Assembly (NCBI RefSeq): GCF_000026945.1
Contig: NC_012863.1
Location: 1-64,000, forward strand
Direction of reading: 5' to 3'
Length of the DNA stretch: 64,000 nt
Origin: Candida dubliniensis CD36
Lineage: Eukaryota; Ascomycota; Pichiomycetes; Serinales; Debaryomycetaceae
Under the pieces are notes generated by a model. The model searched no databases, had not been told where the DNA came from, and saw nothing but the letters and a program-made list of their open reading frames with translations. Positions within the stretch are counted from its first letter, which is position 1. The number at the start of each line of letters is the position of its first letter. This document shows, piece by piece, positions 19,839 through 29,807 of the stretch. Made by a program: the position numbers and the translations under genes.

Positions 19839-21316
19839 ATGTTACAATATACGATCTTGATTTTTCTAATATTCATAGAATACTGTACTGCAAACATCCA
19901 CCCCATAATCATCCATGGCCACTACTTTATAGATAGTATCACCAAAGAACCAGTATGTACACCAGCGTAATCAACATGAACACGCTCACTAACACTACAT
20001 AGTTCTACATCAAAGGTATAGACTACCAACCAGGCGGATCTTCTGCAGTCTCAGAAACCACCGACCCCTTATCGGACCCGGCTAAATGTGCTAGAGATAT
20101 AATTCTATTTCAAGAGTTGGGCGTTAACACTATTCGTATTTATTCAATAAATGCACACCTAAACCACGATAAATGCATGACCATGTTGGCCAAAGCGGGA
20201 ATATACTTGTTCTTGGATGTAAACTCACCATTGCCACACCACCACCTAAATCGGTACGAGCCGTGGAATTCATACAATTTGTACTACTTTGAAAACGTCT
20301 TTAAAGTGGTAGAACAGTTTTCCCACTATAATAACACATTAGGATTTATTGCTGGGAACGAAATTGTCAACGACCCCATTTCCGCCAGTGTTGCTGCCCC
20401 ATACGTAAAAGCAGTAGTCCGCGAAATCAAAAGCTATATTGAATACAATGCTCCAAGAACCATTCCTGTTGGCTATTCAGCGGCCGATGACTTGAACTAC
20501 CGCATGCCACTAGCACAGTACTTGGAGTGCGGCGACGATAACCCCAAAGAGTCTGTCGACTTTTATGGCGTCAACTCCTATCAGTGGTGCGGCGACCAAA
20601 CGTTCTATAGCAGCGGATACAACATCTTGGTCAATGATTACAAGCACTTTACCAAACCAATGTTCTTTTCGGAATACGGGTGCAACGAGGTGTTGCCGCG
20701 AAATTTTGATGAAGTCCCCGTGTTGTACACAAACGATATGATCGACGTTTTCAGTGGCGGATTGGTATATGAATTTACCCAGGAACCAAACAATTACGGT
20801 CTAGTCAAAATATTGTCCAATGGCGACGTCAAGGTATTGCGGGACTTTATCCAGTTGAAAAATAAATTTGACACACTACCAGAGCTAGACTATAACTATA
20901 TCATCCAATCAATGAAGGAAAATGCCAACAATATCCAAACGAAATTGAAAAACTTTAAAACGTCAATCCCAAAATGTGAGTTACTGTACCCAAATCTCGA
21001 CATTTCCAAAGGCGTGCCACCATCCATTGCTCAGACATTGATTGAAACTGGCGTTGATGCTAGGCGCGGGGAATACGTCTCCCTATCCAACGACGACATA
21101 ACAACAAAGTACCAGTTCTTCCAAGAAAGTGGCGAAAAACTAAACATTGTCAACAGAATTGAAACATTGGCGGATGAGGAGGCGCCGCTAGAAAACCGAC
21201 AAGAACCAGTAGAAGCACCACCAGAACTTCCTCCACCAACCACCAACCCTTTTGTGGATTTCATTCACAAAGTACTAGACCCTTTCAAAACTTTCTGTGC
21301 TAACTTGTTTAATTAA
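19839..21316 (+). CDS. PHR3: GH72 beta-1,3-glucanosyltransferase, spliced
   Basis: Cell-wall enzyme that cuts and elongates beta-1,3-glucan chains. Exon 1 is 19839-19952 and encodes a signal peptide (MLQYTILIFLIFIEYCTA) and the conserved start of the domain. A 50-bp intron (19953-20002: GTATGT, CTAAC, CATAG) joins KEP to FYIKGIDYQPGGSS in frame. Exon 2 is 20003-21316, and the product is 475 aa. The catalytic glutamates are in GFIAGNE (E158) and FFSEYGCN (E262), at the same spacing as in Gas1. Unlike Phr1/Phr2 there is no hydrophobic GPI-type C-terminus, so it may be secreted. Its stop codon overlaps the stop of the convergent F-box gene. Confidence 0.9.
19953..20002 (+). other. 50-bp spliceosomal intron of PHR3
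   Basis: GTATGT donor, CTCACTAAC branch-site-like sequence and ACACTACATAG acceptor. Without removal the frame ends at TAA (19969) just after KEPVCTPA. With removal the canonical GH72 N-terminus is restored. Confidence 0.88.
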
Positions 21317-22665
21317 TACCTTGATTTTGTGTATAGTAATCTATAATCATGTCGAAATATCTGTAGTGTATTCTTAGGATTTAACTCCAACGGACTAAGA
21401 AATATCTTCCACTCATCATACGTCAATGACTCAATATTCTTATCCAGTTGCTGCTCTTTGAACCCACATTTGACACACGTCTTGACTCTTGATGGGAATT
21501 TTCGTAGCACAATAATCAAGTGGGCGATCTGCGACGTGTACTCCATAAACGTTTCAAAATTATCCGTAGGCGGCTCTATCCACGAATCAACATCTTTATG
21601 CACATCATCGTGTCGCAAGTAATCAAACAATTCAAAATTCGTCAATTTTAATGTGTCCAACCTCGAGTACCCTCCAATCCCAGAACACAACAATTGGAAA
21701 AACGGATTGTACTTGCCAAACTTGAATTCCAGATTGCTGTAAAAAATATTTGACCCAATATCCAACGTCAAATAATGCAATACCTCATTCTTGACCTTAA
21801 CCAAATCAATCAACGACAACTCCGTGCTATTGGCTATTTTGGAAAGTTCTAGTTCCGAAACATTGGCAAATATCGGACACTCTCGTTTCGTTCCCTTCTT
21901 AAATGGATAGATACACGATTCAAAATGTAGTTTATTTATCCGTAGATCCTTTAACGTTATTGGGTTATCAATGATAAAATTAACCAAACACAATTCGTCA
22001 ACCACATCAAAATACTCAGCTATAAGGGACAAGTGGGTATTACGAAACGGTATCGACCACCCAGATTGCGTCTTCAACACTAGCTTACGCAATCGTCGGT
22101 TTTTCGTTTTCGGTGTCCTGCGTTTAAAGATATTGCTGCTACTCGACTTGTACTCCATCGGGAACCCAAACGACGGGGAAATCTCACTAAAAATAACACA
22201 CTTCAACCCAAAGGCATGTGTAAACAAGTTTGACAACGACAAAATAAACTCTGTATAATTGAGCTGATCCATTGCCCTTACTTTCGACTCAACAGCATAG
22301 CTCCCTGCTATATTTAGTTTGGTGTTTTCTGAATCTTTAATTTGCGGGTTGATAAACTCAATGGTGTTTAAAAAATTGATTTTGTTGCTTATATCTGCTA
22401 GTAGATGAATAGTGGCAAACTGGTAAAACTTTTTTGGGTTTCTGAAAACAATCAGATTGTATAATAGGTGTTTGTTGACAATATGGTTAAACTTTTTACA
22501 ACACAATGCCACACTTCTCAATGTCTGGTAATCATCGACAAAATGACGAAAAACCTCAAGTAGTATCTCCAACGGCAATGAATGGAGATGCTTAAGCGGA
22601 TATTCATGGACTTTCTTCTTAGAAAAGAATCTACCCTTTTTCCCAATTAATTGGTACTTCAACAT
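21313..22665 (-). CDS. F-box protein
   Basis: A 450-aa protein with an N-terminal F-box (about 27-65: LHSLPLEILLEVFRHFVDDY, then LRSVALCCKKF). This marks it as a probable substrate receptor of an SCF ubiquitin ligase. The remainder contains irregular Leu-rich segments without recognisable repeats. Near the C-terminus there is a CVKCGFKEQQ pair of cysteines. The start is the only upstream ATG, with a basic KKGRFFSKKK leader. Its stop (TTA on the plus strand, 21313-21315) shares two bases with the PHR3 stop. I do not recognise a specific orthologue. Confidence 0.8.
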   Translation of the reverse strand: MLKYQLIGKKGRFFSKKKVHEYPLKHLHSLPLEILLEVFRHFVDDYQTLRSVALCCKKFNHIVNKHLLYNLIVFRNPKKFYQFATIHLLADISNKINFLNTIEFINPQIKDSENTKLNIAGSYAVESKVRAMDQLNYTEFILSLSNLFTHAFGLKCVIFSEISPSFGFPMEYKSSSSNIFKRRTPKTKNRRLRKLVLKTQSGWSIPFRNTHLSLIAEYFDVVDELCLVNFIIDNPITLKDLRINKLHFESCIYPFKKGTKRECPIFANVSELELSKIANSTELSLIDLVKVKNEVLHYLTLDIGSNIFYSNLEFKFGKYNPFFQLLCSGIGGYSRLDTLKLTNFELFDYLRHDDVHKDVDSWIEPPTDNFETFMEYTSQIAHLIIVLRKFPSRVKTCVKCGFKEQQLDKNIESLTYDEWKIFLSPLELNPKNTLQIFRHDYRLLYTKSRY

Positions 22666-22891
22666 TGCTTGGATGATTGGGACAAAGTTGTTGGAGGAGC
22701 TTCGGGAATTTTTTTTTTTTTTTCTTCCTGAAATTGACGACTGGCATTTGCGTTTTGGTGGTACTACATGCAGGAATTCGTGTACAAACCTTAAAACCTG
22801 TTACGGTTAGCATAACTATTAGAGGTCAGTAAGTTTAATTTTTACTCCTATTGTACGATCATATAATTTATATAACAACCTGTTTTCTACC

Positions 22892-24559
22892 CTAAAACGA
22901 CTCAGTATAACAATACACTTCTGGCGACCCTTTCATTCTTCGTGCACTTTGACAGTGGTGTTTGATTGAGTTTGTAAACGATGGAGACCCACACGACGTA
23001 ACTGCCATGGACTGGTTCGAACTTAGTTGTTGAGAATGCTGTTTTATTATCTCTTGAACTTGCGGTCTTCCATATAAAATATTGTAATCGTTGGTTAACG
23101 ATTTTGTTAGTTCAATAACCAGATTCTTTCTTTCTAGCGGCAACTCCTCTTTTGATTCTTGCGTAATGTAAATGTCAACGGCACATCGCCCAGCAAACTG
23201 TTTCAACAAATCCTCAAACCATTCAATATTATCTTGCTTTTTGATTACCCACACAAACTTAATAAACTGGCTCTTAGGACGGAATAATACATCGCCATCC
23301 TGGTTTCGTCTATCTATTTGGTTTAACAAATCAAGACAAACTGGAAACGTAAACGCGCCACCAGAACCAGCAGCGAAAAAAAGACATGTGTCAAAAGTAA
23401 TCAACGGTTGGTATCTAGCACCATAAGGACCATGGAACATAGCTTTGATTGTCACCTCATCATGATCAACCTGCTCAAGATGTCTCATAAGTTTTCTGGT
23501 AAACCCTCGCTGAACCCTTACAAGTAGTCTCATCTTTCCACTCTCAGCAAGACTGGCAATCGTGAATGGATGGTACTGGAAGAATTTGATTTTGCCGACA
23601 TTCAAATAAACATGCTGACCAGCTTTCCAAGTTTTGTATTTGGGAAGAAATCTCGTATACCAAGATTTCGACACATACTCGGCTTCAGAAACCGGTATCT
23701 CCACCGAAATCGTACTGTCGTCGATTATCCTGAATGTACACCTACCTTTGGTGGGCGACTTTTTGGCATGGATATGTGCAAACACTTTACTAACAACTCT
23801 GTCTATGACCAACCCATGCACTGAGATTAACACAACAGCTCTATTTCCTTGATTGTGAATAAATGTGAAAAACAACATCATAAATGCAAATACCCGGTGC
23901 TGCACTAGAAAGAAGTCATAGGCAAATTGTCTAATAAACCTTAAACTGGCCCAGTTCAAAATACTGAAACTCCCATAAGCAATAAACCCGAATATCTGTG
24001 GTGGAATGATAATCATAATTTTAAAATTGAGATTTAGCCAATAATAAATTGCCATCCCCATATGTATGGTGATCATGACCCACATAAGTCGCGATAACCA
24101 TTTATGTATAAACTCTAGTCTATCGTGCTGCAATCCCGTTATTGAAGTCAACAAGTCATTTTTCATCACAGAAAACAATAAAATCGGCAAGTTCCCCACG
24201 GCAACTTTCAGCAATCTCTTGGAAATAATGTAAAACCGACTTTGATAATCCAAATCATTAATCTCAGCAAAGCAAAACCCAACATTAAGACCAATAAACA
24301 CTATTGCCAACAATACCAAACTTGGCTGAAAGTAGATGTCGCCCCGTACACGAACACAGCTCGTCCACACATCCCACACTTTAAGCAACCTAAAGTAGAT
24401 GTTGTTGCGCTTATTATTGACTCGTAAGTATCGTGGAATCCAATAAAAAAGTATCCCATGTCCTGCTAATACAATAAACGTCAATATAAATATCAACCAC
24501 TCATATTTATTATTTCTTTCCTTTTCCACAAAAAACTGTTGATCAAATGGAATAGCCAT
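22892..24559 (-). CDS. FRP1: Ferric reductase-type flavocytochrome Frp1
   Basis: A 555-aa membrane reductase of the Fre/NOX superfamily. About six or seven membrane segments span residues 15-260, with His-bearing helices such as ITIHMGMAIYYW and FFLVQHRVFAFMM for heme. An FAD-binding domain (FFQYHPFTIAS) and NAD(P)H-binding parts (GPYGARYQP, CLFFAAGSGGAFTFP) follow. Position next to PGA7 and RBT5 and divergent orientation match C. albicans FRP1. That gene is induced by alkaline pH through Rim101 and by iron starvation, and is implicated in using heme delivered by CFEM proteins. The shared 364-bp promoter carries the expected motifs. Confidence 0.88.
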   Translation of the reverse strand: MAIPFDQQFFVEKERNNKYEWLIFILTFIVLAGHGILFYWIPRYLRVNNKRNNIYFRLLKVWDVWTSCVRVRGDIYFQPSLVLLAIVFIGLNVGFCFAEINDLDYQSRFYIISKRLLKVAVGNLPILLFSVMKNDLLTSITGLQHDRLEFIHKWLSRLMWVMITIHMGMAIYYWLNLNFKIMIIIPPQIFGFIAYGSFSILNWASLRFIRQFAYDFFLVQHRVFAFMMLFFTFIHNQGNRAVVLISVHGLVIDRVVSKVFAHIHAKKSPTKGRCTFRIIDDSTISVEIPVSEAEYVSKSWYTRFLPKYKTWKAGQHVYLNVGKIKFFQYHPFTIASLAESGKMRLLVRVQRGFTRKLMRHLEQVDHDEVTIKAMFHGPYGARYQPLITFDTCLFFAAGSGGAFTFPVCLDLLNQIDRRNQDGDVLFRPKSQFIKFVWVIKKQDNIEWFEDLLKQFAGRCAVDIYITQESKEELPLERKNLVIELTKSLTNDYNILYGRPQVQEIIKQHSQQLSSNQSMAVTSCGSPSFTNSIKHHCQSARRMKGSPEVYCYTESF

Positions 24560-24613
24560 GTTTGAATAGTTTAACCTCGATAAGGATTCGAAAAAAATTT
24601 TTATTTTTTGAGG

Positions 24614-24618
24614 CCAAT
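24614..24618 (+). promoter_or_regulatory. CCAAT box in the FRP1/PGA7 divergent promoter
   Basis: GGCCAATAT at 24612-24620. A second CCAAT lies on the minus strand at 24711-24715 (ATTGG). The Hap complex with Hap43 acts at CCAAT boxes of iron-regulated Candida genes; binding here is inferred. Confidence 0.45.
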
Positions 24619-24733
24619 ATACTTTTGTTTAATACTTTTTCATTCATGCATTTAATGAATCGTAGTATAATATACAATAGAATTAGACAAAGGGATGCGG
24701 CCATCGTTTAATTGGTGGATTTATCGTTTCTAT

Positions 24734-24741
24734 GCCAAGAA
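24734..24741 (+). promoter_or_regulatory. Rim101-type site GCCAAGAA
   Basis: GCCAAGAA matches the reported C. albicans Rim101 consensus (GCCAAG). It sits midway between FRP1 and PGA7, as expected for alkaline-induced divergent genes. The match is a short motif only. Confidence 0.5.
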
Positions 24742-24853
24742 TCCGACAATTGCGAAATTAACATGCAACACAAAAACACTTTTTTTTTTCAATCTGATAA
24801 AATGTGGGAGAACAAAGACAGATCGGGACCATCTATTTCCTCGGGTTTAACGC

Positions 24854-24861
24854 TATATAAG
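24854..24861 (+). promoter_or_regulatory. TATA box of PGA7
   Basis: CTATATAAGG lies about 65 bp upstream of the PGA7 ATG at 24924. Confidence 0.5.
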
Positions 24862-24923
24862 GATAGGTGGATCCTGCCTTTTTTTTTTTTTTTCATTTCT
24901 ACTTTACTGCACAACCCACCAAA

Positions 24924-25583
24924 ATGCATTTCATATTCTACTTGATTCTTTTAGTATCTGCTGCTGATTACGGTAACTTTGGCACGTACCCGAAAGTCCC
25001 TAAAACTGCTTCCATTAACGGATTTGCTGATCCAATTTACGACTTATTGCCAAACTGTGCAAAGGAATGTGTTAAATTCAGTACCAGTAATACCCCTTGT
25101 CCATATTGGGATACTGGATGTTTCTGTGTTATGCCACAATGGGCTGGTTTGGTTGGTCAATGTGTTGCTCAAAAGTGTAAGGGAGAAGATGTTGCTAGTG
25201 CTAGATTCTTGGCTACCTCGTTGTGTTCAGTTGTTGGTGCCAATACTTGGATGATGCCTGCCTCTATTTCCTCAATGCTTTCCACCGCAGCTGGAGACGC
25301 TAAAGAAGTCACTACAATTGAAGGGAAAACTGCAAAATCGTGGGTTACTGCTCCAGGAAGTGCTGCTGGAAGTAGTGTTTCGGAAACTGGTGCTGCTAGT
25401 GAAACCGGCAGTTCCGAATCTGCAAAATCAACTACAAGTGATGCCTCATCATCGTCCTCCTCCACGGCTTCTTCATCTGCTACAACCTCCTCATCCCCAT
25501 CCTCTTCTGCTAATTTTGCTGTTTTACAGACTGGAGGCATCGGGTCGGTAATTCTTGGCTTTATGATGTACTTTCTTGTATAA
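24924..25583 (+). CDS. PGA7: CFEM heme-binding GPI protein Pga7 (Rbt6)
   Basis: A 219-aa cell-surface hemophore that relays heme toward the membrane. A signal peptide (MHFIFYLILLVSAA) precedes a CFEM domain with eight cysteines in the usual order. The heme-coordinating aspartate is in CPYWDTGCFC. A Ser/Thr/Ala-rich stalk and a hydrophobic GPI-attachment tail (IGSVILGFMMYFLV) follow. The ATG at 24924 was chosen because it begins the signal peptide; the longer frame upstream has no ATG and reads through a poly-T tract. It lies divergent from FRP1 and upstream of RBT5, forming the heme-uptake cluster known from C. albicans. Confidence 0.92.
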   Translation: MHFIFYLILLVSAADYGNFGTYPKVPKTASINGFADPIYDLLPNCAKECVKFSTSNTPCPYWDTGCFCVMPQWAGLVGQCVAQKCKGEDVASARFLATSLCSVVGANTWMMPASISSMLSTAAGDAKEVTTIEGKTAKSWVTAPGSAAGSSVSETGAASETGSSESAKSTTSDASSSSSSTASSSATTSSSPSSSANFAVLQTGGIGSVILGFMMYFLV

Positions 25584-26068
25584 ACGTATTTGAATGCTGT
25601 AGATAGATTTTATTATGCCCCTAAGTAATCACCATGTAGAACAAAACCAATCTCTCGTATAGGTTTTGTTACCCTAAACATCACGCAATGTTTTTGAACA
25701 ATAGACTTTTTTTTTTTTTTTTGTTGAGTACGAAATGTCTCTACAACAATAGACACAACCAGGCGTTTAACATTCGTTAATCATGAGCTTATTACCCAAG
25801 GACATCTCTTTTATCTAGCTCCATTTTTCTTCCCGCCCCCCCAGTTTTTGCCTTATTTCCCGCTTTTGTCCGACACATACTCAGGGTATTCTTCGAGTTC
25901 TATCCCGAAAAGGTTCTGATTGTTTACAAAGTTTGGTGCTACCATTGTAATGACCAAGAAAAAAAAAAGCACCACAAAACAAAAAGTATAGCTGCAATTG
26001 CTACTCGGACAAAACGCTTAATCTCAAAAATCTAATCTATTTCATCAATTTTCAGACTAATGCACTTT

Positions 26069-26076
26069 GCCAAGAA
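26069..26076 (+). promoter_or_regulatory. Rim101-type site GCCAAGAA upstream of RBT5
   Basis: Identical octamer to that in the FRP1/PGA7 promoter, about 840 bp from the RBT5 ATG. Confidence 0.4.
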
Positions 26077-26841
26077 AAATTAGATACCTGGATGATTCCT
26101 CCAATAACAATTGTTTAGCTTCCGGTCAAGCTGATTGTTTGTGAGTCCTTCTCATGAACTAGTGCCAAATTAGTACACATATGTTCCCCATTGGAATTGA
26201 CGGTAGTTTCCTAGACATATTATATTTACCAGAAGAATCAAATGTTTCCCACAAGTCTTTGTTTAAACACGGAAAATCAGAGGGATCAGCCTACCATCGG
26301 AAATTTAATTAATCGGATTTACTATTGCTGAATGGCTGCGATTGGCTATTCAAGATCAGCTCTGAATTACTGCCCATGCAAGAACCTTGCCTGGTATATC
26401 CAAATTTGGCAATTGAAATTCTATAAACAGCAATGGTATTTGGTTTGTTGTGCTAGGGGTATACAGATGTAATAATAGAAACCTATTGGTTTCCCTATTT
26501 CTCGACCACTACCACCCTAAATTGTTGCACAAATACAAATACGCCTTAACCTATTTAGCCATGCTGCGTATCTAAACAAGTAACTATTTGCTTTGTGTAC
26601 ATTGGGCTAATTCTTTATATTTTTTTCTTAGCTAAATTTAATTAAGGAAATATCGGAGTACTTTCTGACTGGATAGAATTGCAAATATGTCCCCTATGAA
26701 AATTTTTTACTTTTGCTTTGTTCAATGGCCATATGGGTATCCCCCCCCAAAAAAAAAAAAAACCATTTTTGTGTATGAGAATTGCCGAGTATCCTTATTA
26801 TTTTCTTTGTGAACCAATTTTCAGAGAATGGAAAATCAGGG

Positions 26842-26849
26842 TATAAATA
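26842..26849 (+). promoter_or_regulatory. TATA box of RBT5
   Basis: GGTATAAATACA about 70 bp upstream of the ATG at 26916, preceded by a CCAAT at 26814-26818. Confidence 0.5.
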
Positions 26850-26915
26850 CATTGGCATTCTCCATCACTTCCGTTGGTTTTGACTCCTTAATCTCTATCA
26901 AATAACCACACTACC

Positions 26916-27635
26916 ATGTTGTCCTTATCTTTATTGTCAATCATTTCAATCGCTTTAGCTGCTGATATCACTGCTATCCCAGAAGGTGATAATCCATACA
27001 CTGTCTTCCCAAGTGTTGCTAAAACCGCTTCCATCAATGGTTTCGCTGACAGAATCTACGACCAATTGCCAGAATGTGCTAAAGAATGTGTCAAGCAAAG
27101 TACCAGTAACACCCCATGTCCATACTGGGATACCGGTTGTTTGTGTGTCATGCCTCAATTCGGTGGTGCTGTTGGTAACTGTGTTGCTAAAAACTGTAAA
27201 GGTAAAGATGTTGGTTCTGTTGAATCTTTAGCTACTTCCCTTTGTTCAGCTGCTGGTGTTTGGGAACCATACTGGATGATCCCATCAAGTGTTTCTGATG
27301 CTTTGGCTAAAGCTGGTGAAGCTGCTGCTGAAACCACTGCAGAAACCACCACCGCCGAAACTACTGCTGAATCAACTACTGCTCAAGAAACCACTGCCCA
27401 AGAAACCACTGCTGCTGAAACTTCCAAGGCTGCTGAAAGTTCAGCTCCAGCTGAAACTTCTAAAGCAGAAGAAACCTCAAAGGCTGCTGAAACTACCAAA
27501 GCTGAAGAATCTTCTGTTGCTCAATCTTCTTCTGCTACTGGTGTTGCTTCTGTTTCAGTTGAAACTGCAAACGCCGGTAACATGCCAGCTGTTGCTATTG
27601 GTGGTGTTATTGCTGCTGTTGCTGCCTTAATCTAA
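26916..27635 (+). CDS. RBT5: CFEM hemophore Rbt5, GPI-anchored
   Basis: A 239-aa cell-wall heme receptor that takes heme from hemoglobin and passes it on to Pga7. It shows a signal peptide (MLSLSLLSIISIALA) and an eight-cysteine CFEM domain with the axial Asp in CPYWDTGCLC. A long stalk of ETTAETT/TSKAAE-type repeats and a GPI signal (NAGNMPAVAIGG then a hydrophobic end) follow. Codon use is strongly biased (GCT, GGT, ACC), as in highly expressed Candida genes. The paralogue PGA7 lies 1.3 kb upstream on the same strand. The CFEM regions are very similar, and the stalks differ. Confidence 0.93.
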   Translation: MLSLSLLSIISIALAADITAIPEGDNPYTVFPSVAKTASINGFADRIYDQLPECAKECVKQSTSNTPCPYWDTGCLCVMPQFGGAVGNCVAKNCKGKDVGSVESLATSLCSAAGVWEPYWMIPSSVSDALAKAGEAAAETTAETTTAETTAESTTAQETTAQETTAAETSKAAESSAPAETSKAEETSKAAETTKAEESSVAQSSSATGVASVSVETANAGNMPAVAIGGVIAAVAALI

Positions 27636-27729
27636 GTTATATACTTTTGTTAATTCATAACTAATATATGTCCGTTTTTGTATATCATTAAATTACTTAT
27701 GCTTCTAACACAAATCTTCTACTAAACTT

Positions 27730-28077
27730 TTGTTTTGGAATTGGACCCAGGCCGAACCAAATATCTATTGCATTGATGTGAATTACCACACCCCCAACTA
27801 CTTGTCACATTCCTCGGAGAATGCTTTTATTGAGTATTTCGCAGCCAAGGCTGCATTATACGTGTGCCTTCTAATCACATATCACTTTTTTGCCGCTGAT
27901 GCAACAAGCCCAACTGTGGCGCAATCAACAATCATTATACAATTTGCAGAGCATAGCTGGGTAGCTTCTGCATTGGCAGCTGGCCTTGATTTGACTTATT
28001 TATTGTTCTCGCCTACTTCCCTGATTGGAAAAGTGTGGAGAGATGCAGTTGAACGTACTATAGTTGTTATATATTAA
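27730..28077 (+). pseudogene. Open frame without an ATG, possible gene remnant
   Basis: A 348-bp frame between RBT5 and MEP2 encodes a protein-like sequence. It has an acidic start (NWTQAEPNIYCIDVNY), then hydrophobic helices (AAKAALYVCLLITYHFF; VASALAAGLDLTYLLF) and a basic end (KVWRDAVERT). It contains no ATG at all, and I see no acceptor site with an upstream exon in the 94 bp after RBT5. It could be the 3' remnant of a small membrane-protein gene or chance. The family is not recognised. Confidence 0.35.
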
Positions 28078-28090
28078 GAAAGAAATAGAT

Positions 28091-29533
28091 CTAATTTTTA
28101 GCTTCTCCCGACTCATTATTGCTAGACCCATCAGCAACACCGTCAATATGGGGTAACGGTTGGCTTATATTGGTAGAGCGGATAGGTTCCAATACATATG
28201 GGTTGGTCTCAGGATCTTCATCAGCATAATAGGCATATTCCCCAATTTGTGCCAAGTCGGTACCCAACATTTCCTCGTCTTCGTGGAGACGGATTCTGAG
28301 AAATGGGATTCTGTCCATAGCAAGCAAAATGATCGATGTAACAGTGAACGACCACGCAGCTACAGCACAACTTCCTGCCAACTGGTACCCCAATTGTTTC
28401 CAGTGGTGGTTTATCCACCCACCGTCAATCTCAGTTCCGTCAATCATGGCAACATAGTCTGCAGCAAATAATCCCGTCATAAAGTTACCAACAAATCCAC
28501 CAACACCATGGAGCGCCCACACGTCCATACCGTCGTCAATCTGCAACAAGTCCTTTATGTCAACAGCAAAGTTACAGATAATGGCTGGAACAATGCCGAA
28601 AATTATCGACGTGTAAACAGGAACGTAGCCAGCAGCAGGAGTGATTCCAACGAGACCAGCAATTGCGCCCATGCACAAGCCAACAGTCGACCATTTGCCG
28701 CCAGTTCTAAACCAATCAACAAACATCCAAGTCAACCCCCCGGTTGCAGCAGCAAGGTTGGTGTTGACACAGGCGTACCACGAACGCATGGAAGAGTTAC
28801 CTGTAGACCCACCATTGAAACCGTACCAGCCAAACCAGAGAAAGATCGTGCCCATAACAATGGAGGAAACTGAATGTGGCTTGTATTTTGGAACTTTGCC
28901 TTTGGCAACAGGGTCATGTCTCTTACCCAACCAGAGCGAGTATGCCAAAGCAGCAAAACCAGAGTTTTCGTGAACTGGACCGCCACCAGCGAAATCCAAT
29001 GCTCCCAAGTTGACCAACCAACCATTTCCGCCCCATGTCCAATAGGCAATAGGACAGTACACAATAGTCAACCAGATAAACAAAAACACCATCATCGGTC
29101 CTAATCGTGCACGCTCGCACCCGGCACCAGCCATTAAAATAGCAGTGACAGCAGCAAACATCCCTTGGTATAAACAGAACAAAATATCAGGAACCGTTTT
29201 GACAATACTGGGTGCCCCTAAAACATCCTTGAGACAAAAGTTTTGCAAGGTTCCCAAAAACACAGAACCATTGTGGGCAAACACCAACGAGTACCCCCAC
29301 CAGAACCACTGGAAGGCTGCCACACACGCAGCCATCAACGCAGCCCACATCAACGACAATGCATGCTTCTTACGCGAGATCCCTGAATACAAGAGTCCCA
29401 CACCAGGAATCATGATCCATACCAAAACACTTGCAGTACCAATCCATACCATATCGGCACGGTCAAATTGTTCATTCAAGTCGACTTTAAACACATCTCC
29501 ACCTGTACCTGTTTCCGTGAAATTTCCAGACAT
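28091..29533 (-). CDS. MEP2: High-affinity ammonium permease Mep2
   Basis: A 480-aa plasma-membrane Amt/Mep transporter that imports ammonium and, in C. albicans, also signals nitrogen limitation for filamentation. Eleven membrane segments are apparent. The twin-histidine pore residues are in GGGPVHENSG and DVWALHGVGG. The cytosolic C-terminus keeps the Npr1-target serine S453 in EPIRS. The length equals C. albicans Mep2, and the sequence differs at a handful of positions by memory, which supports a sister species. A GATAAG element lies about 200 bp upstream of the ATG, consistent with GATA-factor (Gln3/Gat1) control. Confidence 0.95.
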   Translation of the reverse strand: MSGNFTETGTGGDVFKVDLNEQFDRADMVWIGTASVLVWIMIPGVGLLYSGISRKKHALSLMWAALMAACVAAFQWFWWGYSLVFAHNGSVFLGTLQNFCLKDVLGAPSIVKTVPDILFCLYQGMFAAVTAILMAGAGCERARLGPMMVFLFIWLTIVYCPIAYWTWGGNGWLVNLGALDFAGGGPVHENSGFAALAYSLWLGKRHDPVAKGKVPKYKPHSVSSIVMGTIFLWFGWYGFNGGSTGNSSMRSWYACVNTNLAAATGGLTWMFVDWFRTGGKWSTVGLCMGAIAGLVGITPAAGYVPVYTSIIFGIVPAIICNFAVDIKDLLQIDDGMDVWALHGVGGFVGNFMTGLFAADYVAMIDGTEIDGGWINHHWKQLGYQLAGSCAVAAWSFTVTSIILLAMDRIPFLRIRLHEDEEMLGTDLAQIGEYAYYADEDPETNPYVLEPIRSTNISQPLPHIDGVADGSSNNESGEAKN

Positions 29534-29730
29534 ATTGGTTGTTATGTTTACTTAGTGAGTGTGTTAACAATGAAAGGGGATACTACGGGATCTTTATATA
29601 CATCTCGAATTTCTGAATACCTAAAAAGTGTAACGGTGGAAATCACAATATCGTAATTAATCATCAGCCAATCACAATACCGATGCAAAGATTTTTCACA
29701 CTGATAGAGAACTCAATCAAAAAAAGTTTA

Positions 29731-29736
29731 GATAAG
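29731..29736 (+). promoter_or_regulatory. GATAAG element in the MEP2 promoter
   Basis: GATAAG about 200 bp upstream of the MEP2 start. GATAA sequences at similar distances are reported to drive nitrogen-regulated MEP2 expression in C. albicans. Confidence 0.5.
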
Positions 29737-29807
29737 CAATATGCAGGATATTTTCGCTGAGCATCTACCTGCTATGCCACCTCTCTCAAAATTTGAATAT
29801 ATATCTA

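Larger units (their letters stand above)
25584..26915. other. 1.33-kb intergenic region upstream of RBT5
   Basis: No gene seen. It contains a poly-T tract near 25707, a C-then-A homopolymer junction near 26741-26762, several CCAAT words (26101, 26814; reverse ATTGG at 26341) and a Rim101-type site. Its length is several times the window average, suggesting a large regulated promoter for RBT5. Confidence 0.6.
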
